Source: Ixodes scapularis
Taxonomy: Eukaryota; Arthropoda; Arachnida; Ixodida; Ixodidae
Assembly (NCBI RefSeq): GCF_016920785.2
Contig: NW_024609835.1
Span: 87,640,243 to 87,704,242, forward strand
Length of the DNA stretch: 64,000 bases
Direction: 5' to 3'
This document shows, in pieces, positions 32,757 to 42,592 of the stretch. The notes under the pieces are model-generated. The model worked only from the letters and a program-made list of their open reading frames with translations. It was not told the origin of the DNA and searched no databases. The position numbers and the translations under genes were made by a program. The first letter of the stretch is position 1; every line of letters begins with the position of its first letter.

Positions 32757-33139
32757 TATGGTATTTCCGTATCTTGCAAATACATTTAGTCAAGAGTATT
32801 TGTTACTGTATCTTAATTAAATTTCTCATTATTTTGTACTCAGTATCCCAAATACATTTTTCAATTTTAGAAAAAAAAATATTCGCCGGAACAGTCTATA
32901 CGGAACTACTTTGTTCACCTTCAAGCTGAGACTAGAAGTTCCACCTTCAGCGCGAGCTTTTTGCTCTTGATCACACAAGTGTGAACGCACAGGCATGCGT
33001 AACCAAAGCAATGCGGAAGCCAGCAGGCTCGCGTTGAAGGCGGAGCTTGAAGTCTCGGCAAGCTGAACCGATTGCAAAAAACAGAAAACAAGGCACGAGC
33101 AAAGCCTCCAAATGCCAACCAGTGATTTCCCTACGCACA

Positions 33140-33265
33140 CCCTAGGGGGGGGGGGGGGGGGTTGACCCCTTCCCCCCCCCCTTGTTTTTTGAAGGCACCC
33201 CCTTAATTCGTAACGACTCCTCTATTCTCAATGTCCCCCTACCCCCCCCCCCCTCCCCTAATTTC
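33140..33265. repeat. Homopolymer G/C low-complexity block
   Basis: Long G and C runs (for example 33146-33163 and 33174-33181) separate unrelated repeats; assembly accuracy may be poor here. Confidence 0.6.
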
Positions 33266-33354
33266 GATTCCTGGGGAAGCCCCTGATGTCAACAGATGAC
33301 CAAATGAATAGCCCCAAGTACGCCCGCCTCTATGTGTCTTTCTGTCTACTTTTT

Positions 33355-33724
33355 TTAGAGCGCAGCTCTTAGGCGCCTATTTCTGGCTTGAGCGGCGACG
33401 CCGTCGCCGTCGGTGTAATTCTGCGTTGCATTATAGGACGTTTCCAATCTTGACGTCAGAAGGGTTACCCTCGTAAGGGTTACGAGGGTTACCCTCAAGA
33501 GGGTTGCCCTCACTAGGGTCACGAGGGTTACCCTCGTGACATTACACGTGATGTCACGTGTGATGTCACTAAAGGAAACAGGTGACATATGACATCACGT
33601 GACGTCATACGCTCTAACATTGCCAATGTTCCCGCTAAATTTAGAGGGGAGGGAAGAGGGTTATACCCTCCCCTCCGTACTCTCCCCTTCTCATCCTCAA
33701 GAGCTGCGCTCTAATTCGGCGTTA
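33355..33724 (+). mobile_element. Cassette repeat C
   Basis: It starts TTAGAGCGCAGCTCTTAG and ends AAGAGCTGCGCTCTAATTCG...TTA, as in A and B. The interior contains a short array around GGGTTACGAGGGTTACCCTC (33463-33537) and then CACGTGATGTCACGTG-type words (33545-33610). A fragment CCCGCTAAATTTAG at about 33631 matches the unit of cassette A, linking the families. Confidence 0.7.
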
Positions 33725-34621
33725 TAAAAAATGGTAAACGTCTTTAATTTCTTTTTTTTCATGCTTTTTTGAAGGGCTCTGTAAGGGTTCTGGGAAAGAC
33801 GGCTGGTTTCTCAATCGGCCGGGCGACGGTCGTCTTGTCTGGCGGCGTATCTGATGCCTCCTCCCCGGTCGTTTTGTGTGGGTTTGTTTTTCGAACGAGG
33901 GACCGCTTGGGCCTTTCCGCCGATGCGGACCCCCCTGGAGAGCGTCTTCCTGTGTCTCCCCCATCGGGATGACCCCTCGGGAAGGGATGTTGTTTTTCTT
34001 TTGAATCTGGAGGCTTGCGCATTGTACGGGGCTTCTTGGGTTTCAACTTGGGGAGGGGGGGTTCAGGAGAGGCGCCGCTGTGTCTGCAACGGGATGCACG
34101 GACGAAGTTACGGAGCTGTCGGCTGTAGTCCGTTGGCAAGTTAACGAATGTGTATCGAGTCTATCGACGCCCTTGCCAACTATTGTACAGTCGATATCAC
34201 GTGGTTCCAGTAGAACTTTGAAATGATTGGTTGATCCTCGCCCGAGAGTGAGGGGGTCAGCGCCCTCAAAAGCCCGTGACTGGGGAGAGAGAGGCCCCTT
34301 TCGGGGTTGGACTTGGACTAATATGGAGGACGGAGAATTTCCTTTGCTTTGTATGTACTGTGTACAACAGCTCGTCATGTCTAAATAAACGATTTAGACG
34401 AAGTCCTCCCGCATCTGTCGCACTCCTCTGATCACTCACCGAACAAGGCTCATCAAATGATTGTCCCCGCAAGACACCGCTGGGCAGTCATCACCTATTC
34501 ACCCAAGGGAAGAACCTTTACTGGCACGTTACGCTTGGAGCTGGCAAAGTGCTAGTGACGTCATCCAGATTTTACACTCAGACCCCGCCTTTTGTCTGAA
34601 GCTCGAGTGGTTCTGTCTAAA
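33725..34621. other. Unassigned; possible remnants of a minus-strand ORF
   Basis: Minus-strand frames at 34378-34043 and 34139-33722 are Pro/Lys/Ser-rich and could be one decayed ORF (retroelement ORF1-like by composition) broken near 34140. No motif allows identification. The plus strand shows nothing. Confidence 0.3.
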
Positions 34622-35045
34622 GCGTCTCGATGCAAAATTGTTGTGTGTGTGTTTATACAGCCGGAAGTTAGTCTGCCTCAGTGGGCGTCTGGTGTCTCAG
34701 CTGTAGATGAGCAATTTCGCCAGTGCAGTACAACCGCTAACCTGGGGTTTTAACGTGCACCACGCAGTAGTGATACACGACCGTACGCCGGTACGATGCT
34801 CATCCAGATCGAAACGGGCAGGGGTGGGGATTGAACCCAGGATCCCTGGGTTCTGCAGCGCGAGCTCTCACTCCACGTGCTCCGAGCTGGTGTGCGCTAG
34901 CCCACTCGGCCACCGATCCTTTTTTTTTTCTTTTTTTCTTTATTGCCGGATTTCTTACATTGTCAAATAGGCAGGCATATCGCTCAAACCATAGGAAGCA
35001 GAGCAAAGCTAAACTAAACCAGTCGGAAGTGAATGGCGTCAGAGG

Positions 35046-37573
35046 CTAAAATTTTTTCATGGACAAAAGTGCCTCAATGCGCGGAAGCCACTCAGGCTCG
35101 CACTTCTGTGCTCTGGTGACTTCAACTAACAAAGATACACTTTCACGAAAATATTCCCGCGCCTCCCGCACATTATTGTCAGCGTTGTGTACAGCCATTC
35201 GGGACTTCCAAATACTGTGCAGACCCAACAGCATAACCAGGTCAAAGGGAAACCTGCCTCGTTTTTAACCGATAGATAACGGATTCCATGCGCGTCTAAG
35301 GGGAGGTCCTTTTTCAGGGTACGTTGGAATACGTCTCAGAAGAAGACCCCATCCCAGCACTCAAGAAACACGTGTTCGACCGTCTCTGGCTTCTTGCATA
35401 AAAAGCAGTGATCCCCCCACGGTACAAAAAGTCCCCTCTCGTTTAGTCACGTCTTTACCGGCAATGTACCTGAATGTAATTTAAAGAAGAAAGCCTTGGT
35501 AACTGCGGGCACCACCATACGCTTAACGCGTTTCAAGACGTCCTGCCCTGGGCTTGCACGGTATAAGGCTCTGTATAGAGGTACAGAAAACAGAGTATCG
35601 CACACAGCCTTATACAACCTTTTCCGAGAAACCTCACTCAAATACTCAACTAAAAAACGAGATAACAGAAATTTACATGAGGCAACGACTTCCTTTAAAT
35701 ATCCATGAATGCCACCAGACATTGAAGACGTGGAAACAATCAACCCAGGCAACCTGCTTGCAACTCTCACTTGACAAACGGTGCGCAAAAAGGGGTCACT
35801 CATGTCCCTAAAATACATGAACCGATTAACAACCTGGCGTAAAAACAAATGCGTCAAACTAAGCCCCCCATTGCGTACGCGCCAGATTCGTCCCACTTGA
35901 TCGCTCCCACGTGGAGCCCCAAATAAACACTGCAAATACCCGGTGCAATTTCTGCACATTTACCCGCGAACAATGCAAAACTTGTAGAACGTACCACAGT
36001 TTGCTGACAAAAAACAAATTTCAAACTGCGGCCCGTGCAAAAATAGACAGATCATACCTCCGACTTTTTTCTACTCTTTCGCGAAGCTCTACCACCTGCC
36101 GGCGCCAATAGGGTTCGCTATCGCGATAATTTTCTAGAGGCACTCCCAAATATTTTACGGGGGTGGTCACCCACTGCATGTTGGCAAACGAACAAGGAGT
36201 ATAACCCTACCCTCCATGCCAAAATTCCAGGCACTTCGCCCAGTTAACAGAACTGCCACTGACTTCACAAAAACGTTTAAGCGTGTGAACGACTTGAACA
36301 ATACTCTCGCGGTTGGAACAAAACACTGCAATATCATCAGCATACGCTAACACTTTAACTTCGGTCGCATGAAGCTTAAAACCACTGATGGTACTGTTTT
36401 TAAAAATACTAATGCAAAGGGATTCTATGTAAATGCAAAAAAAAGTGGTGACAAAGGACACCCTTGGTGGACGGATCGATTCACTTTTATACGTTTTCCG
36501 ACCGACTTGTTCACCATAAGTCTCGTCGAGCAACCGTTGTACGCCATGCTGACACCTTCACGGATAACAGAGCCGACGTTTACATGATCGAGAATGGTTA
36601 ACAGCAGGTCGTGAGGCATGCGATCAAAAGCCTTTTCCAAATCTACCTGGAGCATCGCAACGCAAGTACGCATTGCGTCGCAACACTCCAGAACACTGCG
36701 TGCTTGATTGATATTGTTGAAAATAGTTCTTCCTTTAATGACGCAGGTTTGACGGGGCCCCACTATTTCTGATATTACAGATTGCAATCTCCTTGCTAAG
36801 ATCTTCATTAAAATTTTGTAGTCGACATTAGTCAGACTGATCGGCCGATACGCTGTGACGTGCCGCAACTTAACTGCGTCATTTGTTTTGGGGATTAACA
36901 CTGTGTGCGACGACATAAAAGATGAGGAAACATATTCAAATCATATGCTTCATTGAATACATTGGCTAGGACTGCGGCAATCTCTTGTTTCTGAGTCTTA
37001 TAAAAAGCTGCACCTAGGCCGTCTGGGCCAGGGGACTTTCCCGGGTTTAGGGCTTCTATTGCAAAGACCACTTCCTCTACGCTGATGGTCGATTCTAATA
37101 ATTCTTTCGTTTCGTCATCGATGCGCGGCAAGGAACCCAAAAATTCATCTTTAAAAGGCTGGACATCTACTGGACAGGACGCAAATAATCTACCATAATA
37201 TTCTAAAAATGCCGAGCTCGCTTTCTTCCTTATCGCTCGTAACTGACCCGTTCCTCCCTACCCCCCTTATCTCGTTATGCCGAGCATATCTTTTCCCGGA
37301 GCTCAGCGCACGTTTAGTTGACGCTTCGCCAGTTGACCATCTTTCGGCTCTGGCTCTAATAATCGCTTCACAATATCGTTCCCGATCTAGAATCTCCAGT
37401 TCACCTTTTACAAAAGAAATATCCTCTTTGAATGCCCCAGGCATTTTAGTCTCTTCTTTTAACAATATCCGCAAATTATTACGTAATAGCATTTCGTTGC
37501 TTCTTTCAGTGCTTTTAAGTACGCCTGCCCGCTCTAATGCTTTCATTTTTATTTCGTGCTTAAAAAGCCCCAA
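35046..37573 (-). pseudogene. Tx1/L1-like ORF2, reverse transcriptase and C-terminus
   Basis: Segments on the minus strand: 37573-37190 (linker helices, FKHEIKMKALERAG), 37140-36895 (LNPGKSPGPDGLGAAFY), 36916-36425 (TAYRPISLTNVDYKIL, DLEKAFDRMPH, HQGCPLSPLFF) and 36533-36207 (VLAYADDIAVFCSN, the catalytic YADD). A C-terminal region follows at 35959-35447 and 35234-35046, ending at a stop after SMKKF. Each segment is separated by a frameshift or stop, so the copy is dead. The active-site residues remain. Confidence 0.88.
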
Positions 37574-37608
37574 TTGTTCTGGCTCTCCAGTGTTTCAACC
37601 GCGGTCTG

Positions 37609-37742
37609 TGTAGAGGTCGCAAGTGGCGCCCCCTCACTCTGTCGCTCCTCCGTTGCGAGTCTATATAATCAGCGGCTCGAATAAAGCACTTCACTTGCCG
37701 ACTGGAATCCGATGCGTCTGCGTGTCACTCAACTCCGCGACA
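37609..37742 (+). repeat. Gypsy-2 5' LTR with promoter and poly(A) signals
   Basis: 134 bp. It contains a TATATAA box (37663-37669) and AATAAA (37680-37685), so core promoter and polyadenylation signal sit close together in a very short LTR. Confidence 0.95.
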
Positions 37743-37758
37743 TGGTGTCAGAAGCGGT
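37743..37758 (+). other. Gypsy-2 primer-binding site
   Basis: TGGTGTCAGAAGCGGT begins immediately after the 5' LTR. A TGG start is expected for a complement to a tRNA 3' end; the exact tRNA cannot be named from sequence alone. Confidence 0.7.
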
Positions 37759-37832
37759 CACGACAGCAGCGGCGTAACGCTCGCTCGCCCGCCCGCTCGC
37801 TCGCCTCGGCTCGCTCGCTCGACACGGCCGGC

Positions 37833-40800
37833 ATGGCTACGCCAGCTACGCAGCAGGAGACAAGGCTTAGCGGACAGCCGCTCGACAGTCCCCACACGTC
37901 CCTCCCGTCGCCGCCTCCGTTCGACTTCGCGAACCCCAGCACTTGGGAACAATGGATTACAGTCTTCGAAGACTTCCGCTTCGCTTCGGGACTACACCAC
38001 GCCGCCGACGAGGTCCAGGTACGGACTCTTCTCTACCTCATGGGCTCCCACGAGGCTCGGCGCGTACTTGAGACATTCGGCCTGTCTTCGGAAGCGCTAC
38101 TGTCCTTCGACGCCGTCAAAGAAGCCTTCACACGCCACTTCGTGCATCCTACCAACGAGGTATACGCAAGCGTCGTGTTTCATCGTCGCATCCAAGAACC
38201 CGGCGAAAGCGTGGACGCATTTTTCACGGGGCTCCGGTCGCTCGTCAAGAAATGTGGTTATGCGTCGACCGCAGTTGAAGACCGACTCGTAAGGGACCGC
38301 TTCGTCGTGGGGCTTCGCGACAAGGCGCTCGTCGACAAACTCTGCCGAAGTCCCAAGCTATCGCTGGACGAAGCCCGCCTCCAGGCTCGTGTCCACGAGG
38401 ACGCCGGACGTGCACGTGACACGCTCTTCGCAGAGTCTGTTCCCGGCCACGTGGTCGCCGAGACACGCAAGCACGACGCCGAGGGTCGACAGCGCTCCGG
38501 GAAAAACCTACAGCGCAAGAACACTCGCACTGGCAAGCACGCGGCCCGCGACAAGCACGACGGCGACAGCCCCTGCCGTTACTGCGGCCGCACCGCTCAC
38601 CCCCGTGCGAACTGCCCGGCACGGGACGCCATATGCAGCCGCTGCAAGCGGAAAGGTCATTACGCAGCCGTTTGCGAACAGCGGGACCGACTTGGCTCTC
38701 TTCAGCTGCACGCGGTGACGCCGCGCCCCTTAGCCAAGTTCACGCAAGTCTCCGTTGACGGTCACTCCGTGAACTTCAAGATCGACACCGGCGCCGAAGT
38801 CACAGCCGTACCCGAGACTTTTCCAGGCCTCCCTCCACAACTTCAACCGGCAGAAGGCCAGCTCACGGGACCAGGAAACCACGTGTTGACCGTTTTGGGC
38901 ACTTTCGACGCCACTCTCAGGTGGAAGGGAACGACCACGGTCCAGCGTATATACGTGCTGCCAGCATCGACCACGCCATTACTTGGGTTCCCCGCAATCC
39001 AGGCCCTGGGCGTCGTCCGGTTCGCAGATGCTGTCACAAGCTCTGAAGGGCCACAGCAGCGCACGCCTCTTTCCCGAGACATCTTCGACGGGTTGGGCGA
39101 ACTGCGAGAGGAGTACGTCATCCGTCTCCAACCCGGGACACGACCCTTTTCGTTGAGCACGCCGAGAAGGGTTCCCCTTCCACTCCATGACGCTGTCCGG
39201 CGCGAACTTGCGAAGCTTGAAGCCGACGGGGTCATTCGCCGCGTTGACGGCCCCACAGAGTGGTGCTCCGGCATCGTCGTCGTTCCGAAGCAGTCTGGCG
39301 ACTACCGAATTTGCGTCGACCTGACCCGCCTCAACCAGGTCGTCCTACGAGAGCGACACATCCTCCCCTCCGTCGAGCACACCCTGGGACAACTTGGACA
39401 AGCCCAGGTCTTCTCCAAACTCGACGCAACGGCGAGCTTTCATCAGGTGAAGCTTGCAGAAAGCTGCCAAGAACTGACTACGTTCATCACCCCTTTCGGG
39501 CGGTTCTGCTTCCGACGCCTCCCCTTCGGCATCTGCTCGGCGCCGGAATACTTCCAGCGACAGATGAGCCGTGTCCTGGAAGGCCTCGAGGGTGTGGTAA
39601 ACATGATCGACGACATATTGGTCTTCGGCAGCACTCAGGCTGAGCACGACCGTCGCCTGAACAACGTCTTGCAGCGTCTCCAGGCAGCCGGGGTCAAGCT
39701 CAACCGCTCCAAGTGCGTCTTTTCGGCGCGTGAAGTCAAGTTCCTGGGCGTCATGGTCAGCGACAGAGGCATCAGTCCTGATCCGGAGAAGATCAAAGCG
39801 CTCGCAGATCTCGAGGCTCCCTCAGACGTCAGTGGAGTGCGACGACTGCTGGGGATGGCCAATCACTTGGGACGTTTTCTTCCCCACTTGTCGGACACGA
39901 CAGCACCCCTCCGGGCTCTTCTTCAGAAGTCCAGTACATGGGTTTGGGGTCCTGCACAGCAGCAAGCGTTCCAGAAACTGAAAGGGCTGCTCAGCTCAAC
40001 CGCCTGCATGGCCCGGTACGACCCTACCTACCCCACGACTGTGTCCGCCGACGCCAGCTCCTACGGCCTCGGAGCAGTTCTCCTGCAGCAGCAACCTTCC
40101 GGAGAGCATCGTGCAGTGGCATTTGCAAGTCGTTCACTAACTCCGACGGAGTCCAGATACAGCCAAACCGAAAAGGAGGCACTCGCCGTGGCATGGGCAG
40201 TTGAACGATTCGAACAGTTCGTGCGGGGTATCCAGTTCGACGTCCAGACTGATCACAGACCTCTCGTCACACTTCTGGGCAACGCCGAGTTAGACCTCGT
40301 CCCTCCAAGAATTCAACGGCTGCGGATGAGGCTCCTTCGCTTCCAGTTCCGGGTGCTCTACGTCCCTGGGAAGCTTATCGCCACCGCCGATACCCTCTCC
40401 CGGGCTCCAGCTACTACGCAGGTTGCCAGTCTGGAAGTCGACTCCCTCGATGTAGAGCGCTTCGTAAACAACATCGTGAAGGGGTGGCAAGACCTTACTG
40501 CTCCGGGTCTTGAGCAACTGCGCAAACACCAGGAGGAAGACGGAACCTGCATGGATCTGGCTAGTCTCTGCGAACGTGGGTGGCCGCGGCGAGCGTCGCA
40601 AGTTCCTGCCCATCTACGTTGCTTCTGGAGCACGAGGAGCAACATCACAGTCTGCGAGGGGCTGCTGCTCTACAACAACCGGATCCTGGTTCCTGCGGTG
40701 CTCCGACGTGACATGCTGAACAGACTGCATGAGGGCCACCAGGGGATTGGCCGTTGCAAGGCACGGGCGCGCGAGTCCGTGTGGTGGCCGACACTGAACT

Positions 40801-41864
40801 CTGAACTGGAACAGCTGGTGGCCGGCTGTGAGACCTGCGCTCAGACTCGGGTACAGCGCCACGAGCCACTCATGGGTTCCCAGACTCCGAGCAGGCCCTG
40901 GTTTCGGGTGGGGGCTGATTTGTTTGAAGTAGGTGGACGTCACTACCTCCTCACGGTAGATTACTATTCGCGCTACCCGGAGGTGATTACCCTATCATCG
41001 ACATCTTCATCGGCTGTTATCGCAGCAATGAAGAGCATTTTTGCCCGCTTTGGCATTCCCACAGTGGTCGCCTCCGACAATGGGCCACAGTTCTCCTCAA
41101 GGGACTTCGCCTCCTTCGCTGCTTGTTACGGCTTCCATCACGTAACCAGCAGCCCCCGGTACCCGCAGGCCAACGGAGAGGCTGAACGCATGGTGCGGAC
41201 AGTGAAGGACCTGCTGGCCAAGACGAAGGATCCCTACCTGGCTTTGCTCGTCTATCGCGACATCCCGGGAGTAAGTGGATGGAGCCCAGCGCAACTCTTG
41301 ATGGGGAGAAGACTGCAGACCACGGTGCCGAAGCTTGAGGAGGCCCTGATCCCTCGAACGCCTCCAAGGACTCTCTTCCACCAGCGAGACTCGTGTGCAC
41401 GACGCCGACAGGCACAGGACTACAACAGGCGCCACGCCGCTCGTCCACTTCGTCCGCTGTCTCCGGGCGAAGATGTTTGGCTTGCAGATGTACCTGGAGC
41501 TGCGCGTGTCTTGGGGCCAGCAAGACGACCTCGCTCGTACGTTGTGCAGACGCCCACAGGCATACTTGAGCGGAACCGTCGTCATCTGGTTCCATTTACA
41601 CCATCTCGGCCTGCAGTGGAGTCTGCTAGTCCGCCGGTCTCCGACACTCCAGCTGCATCGACTCTACCTCCAGTGCCTCATGATGCTTCGCCGCCTCCGC
41701 AACCCCTACAACGCTCCACTGGGTCTCCGCGGTCTCTGGCGGAATCCCCAGTGCTGGGCACAGCGTCGGTGCCCACGCCGCAGTCGCCAGTGTGCCCTCA
41801 GCAACCGGGCAGGGTTTCTCGCTTCGGGCGACGCATCAAGACGCCCGAGAGACTTAATTTATAA
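37833..41864 (+). CDS. Gypsy-2 Gag-Pol polyprotein (1343 residues, intact)
   Basis: The first sensible ATG is at 37833; the same frame is open back into the LTR but has no role there. Gag (about residues 1-240) is followed by two zinc knuckles (CRYCGRTAHPRANC at about 248 and CSRCKRKGHYAAVC). The protease site KIDTGAEVTAV is near 316. Reverse transcriptase motifs are YRICVDLTRLNQV, FSKLDATASFHQV and NMIDDILVFG (about 590; Ile-Asp-Asp in place of the common Leu-Asp-Asp). RNase H begins SADASSYGLGAVLL (about 738) and has TDHRPLVTLL. The integrase has HEGHQGIG...CETCAQ (about 965-1000) and the DDE residues in GADLF (about 1027), ASDNGPQF (about 1080) and GEAERMV (about 1115). Gag and Pol are fused in one frame with no stop or frameshift, so regulation of the Gag:Pol ratio is not by recoding here. 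Confidence 0.96.
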   Translation: MATPATQQETRLSGQPLDSPHTSLPSPPPFDFANPSTWEQWITVFEDFRFASGLHHAADEVQVRTLLYLMGSHEARRVLETFGLSSEALLSFDAVKEAFTRHFVHPTNEVYASVVFHRRIQEPGESVDAFFTGLRSLVKKCGYASTAVEDRLVRDRFVVGLRDKALVDKLCRSPKLSLDEARLQARVHEDAGRARDTLFAESVPGHVVAETRKHDAEGRQRSGKNLQRKNTRTGKHAARDKHDGDSPCRYCGRTAHPRANCPARDAICSRCKRKGHYAAVCEQRDRLGSLQLHAVTPRPLAKFTQVSVDGHSVNFKIDTGAEVTAVPETFPGLPPQLQPAEGQLTGPGNHVLTVLGTFDATLRWKGTTTVQRIYVLPASTTPLLGFPAIQALGVVRFADAVTSSEGPQQRTPLSRDIFDGLGELREEYVIRLQPGTRPFSLSTPRRVPLPLHDAVRRELAKLEADGVIRRVDGPTEWCSGIVVVPKQSGDYRICVDLTRLNQVVLRERHILPSVEHTLGQLGQAQVFSKLDATASFHQVKLAESCQELTTFITPFGRFCFRRLPFGICSAPEYFQRQMSRVLEGLEGVVNMIDDILVFGSTQAEHDRRLNNVLQRLQAAGVKLNRSKCVFSAREVKFLGVMVSDRGISPDPEKIKALADLEAPSDVSGVRRLLGMANHLGRFLPHLSDTTAPLRALLQKSSTWVWGPAQQQAFQKLKGLLSSTACMARYDPTYPTTVSADASSYGLGAVLLQQQPSGEHRAVAFASRSLTPTESRYSQTEKEALAVAWAVERFEQFVRGIQFDVQTDHRPLVTLLGNAELDLVPPRIQRLRMRLLRFQFRVLYVPGKLIATADTLSRAPATTQVASLEVDSLDVERFVNNIVKGWQDLTAPGLEQLRKHQEEDGTCMDLASLCERGWPRRASQVPAHLRCFWSTRSNITVCEGLLLYNNRILVPAVLRRDMLNRLHEGHQGIGRCKARARESVWWPTLNSELEQLVAGCETCAQTRVQRHEPLMGSQTPSRPWFRVGADLFEVGGRHYLLTVDYYSRYPEVITLSSTSSSAVIAAMKSIFARFGIPTVVASDNGPQFSSRDFASFAACYGFHHVTSSPRYPQANGEAERMVRTVKDLLAKTKDPYLALLVYRDIPGVSGWSPAQLLMGRRLQTTVPKLEEALIPRTPPRTLFHQRDSCARRRQAQDYNRRHAARPLRPLSPGEDVWLADVPGAARVLGPARRPRSYVVQTPTGILERNRRHLVPFTPSRPAVESASPPVSDTPAASTLPPVPHDASPPPQPLQRSTGSPRSLAESPVLGTASVPTPQSPVCPQQPGRVSRFGRRIKTPERLNL

Positions 41865-41888
41865 AGACAAGTTTGTGTCTTTTTCCCT

Positions 41889-41898
41889 GAAGGGGAGA
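41889..41898 (+). other. Gypsy-2 polypurine tract
   Basis: GAAGGGGAGA lies directly 5' of the 3' LTR, with one T breaking purine context just after it at the LTR start. Confidence 0.75.
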
Positions 41899-42032
41899 TG
41901 TAGAGGTCGCAAGTGGCGCCCCCTCACTCTGTCGCTCCTCCGTTGCGAGTCTATATAATCAGCGGCTCGAATAAAGCACTTCACTTGCCGACTGGAATCC
42001 GATGCGTCTGCGTGTCACTCAACTCCGCGACA
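41899..42032 (+). repeat. Gypsy-2 3' LTR
   Basis: 134 bp, no difference seen from the 5' LTR; followed by the TSD GTCTG. Confidence 0.96.
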
Positions 42033-42037
42033 GTCTG

Positions 42038-42185
42038 CACTTGCGCAGTGAAAACGTCATCCTCCAAAAGTTTCGCGTTCAATTTCTATAATTCCCAGCT
42101 GAAGACTTTCCTGGCTTGGGATTTACTACGCATACAAAAGGAAACTAGACAGTGATCACAAAAGGAAATAGGGTGCACGCGATAT
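42038..42185 (-). pseudogene. Tx1/L1-like ORF2 fragment stranded between two Gypsy elements
   Basis: These 148 bp read on the minus strand as the end of the endonuclease (including a DH pair fitting the SDH box) and the start of the linker to the reverse transcriptase (KLNAKLLEDDVF). The frame is continuous with 47820-48038 on one side and with 37608 on the other once one copy of each TSD is discounted. A TGG-to-TAG change at the conserved Trp before KLNAKLL and a one-base shift at 37575 are the lesions seen. Confidence 0.85.
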
Positions 42186-42446
42186 TGTCACGGGTGGTGA
42201 CCAAAAACAATAAATAAACAGAAAGAAATAAACGTTTAATGTGGCGAACTTGTGCCAAAAATAAAAGGGGTACAAAGAATAATAACAGAGCGTCGCGGGC
42301 GTCGAATTCGGCGAAACCACAGGATCGAGCGCTGGGGCGAGACTGAACAAGCACTTTCTAGAACAACAAAAACAAGGATGAACGATAGTTATGTCCGCAG
42401 CAAGAATGAACGAGAACGTTCTAGAAGTCCGTGACCCTGCGCGGCA
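42186..42446 (-). repeat. Gypsy-3 3' LTR
   Basis: 261 bp, matching 47559-47819 essentially base for base. Confidence 0.95.
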
Positions 42447-42592
42447 TTATCCCCCCCTTTAAAAAGTGCATCGTCCCGATGCAGCACAAAACGAAGAACA
42501 ACAAACAGAAACAAATCCAAAACAAAAAGGCAGCAGAATCGCGAGTCGCGGTTCACAGTTCACAGTTCACCCGTCGACGAGAGTGGAAAGTT

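Larger units (their letters stand above)
37609..42032 (+). mobile_element. Gypsy-2 LTR retrotransposon, intact
   Basis: 4424 bp. The two 134-bp LTRs (37609-37742 and 41899-42032), TGTAGAGG...CCGCGACA, show no difference in my reading. The TSD is GTCTG (37604-37608, 42033-42037). A primer-binding-site candidate TGGTGTCAGAAGCGG starts at 37743, directly after the LTR, and a polypurine tract GAAGGGGAGA precedes the 3' LTR. One uninterrupted Gag-Pol frame fills the interior. There is no env-like frame. All parts needed for activity appear present. Confidence 0.97.

Noticed and set aside
32829..33140. Minus-strand hydrophobic frame of 103 codons
   Set aside because: Runs through an AAATAC-rich repeat and a poly(A) tract; composition explains the hydrophobicity.
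41395..41958. A 187-codon frame overlapping the Gypsy-2 3' end
   Set aside because: It overlaps the real Gag-Pol in another frame and runs into the LTR; not an env.
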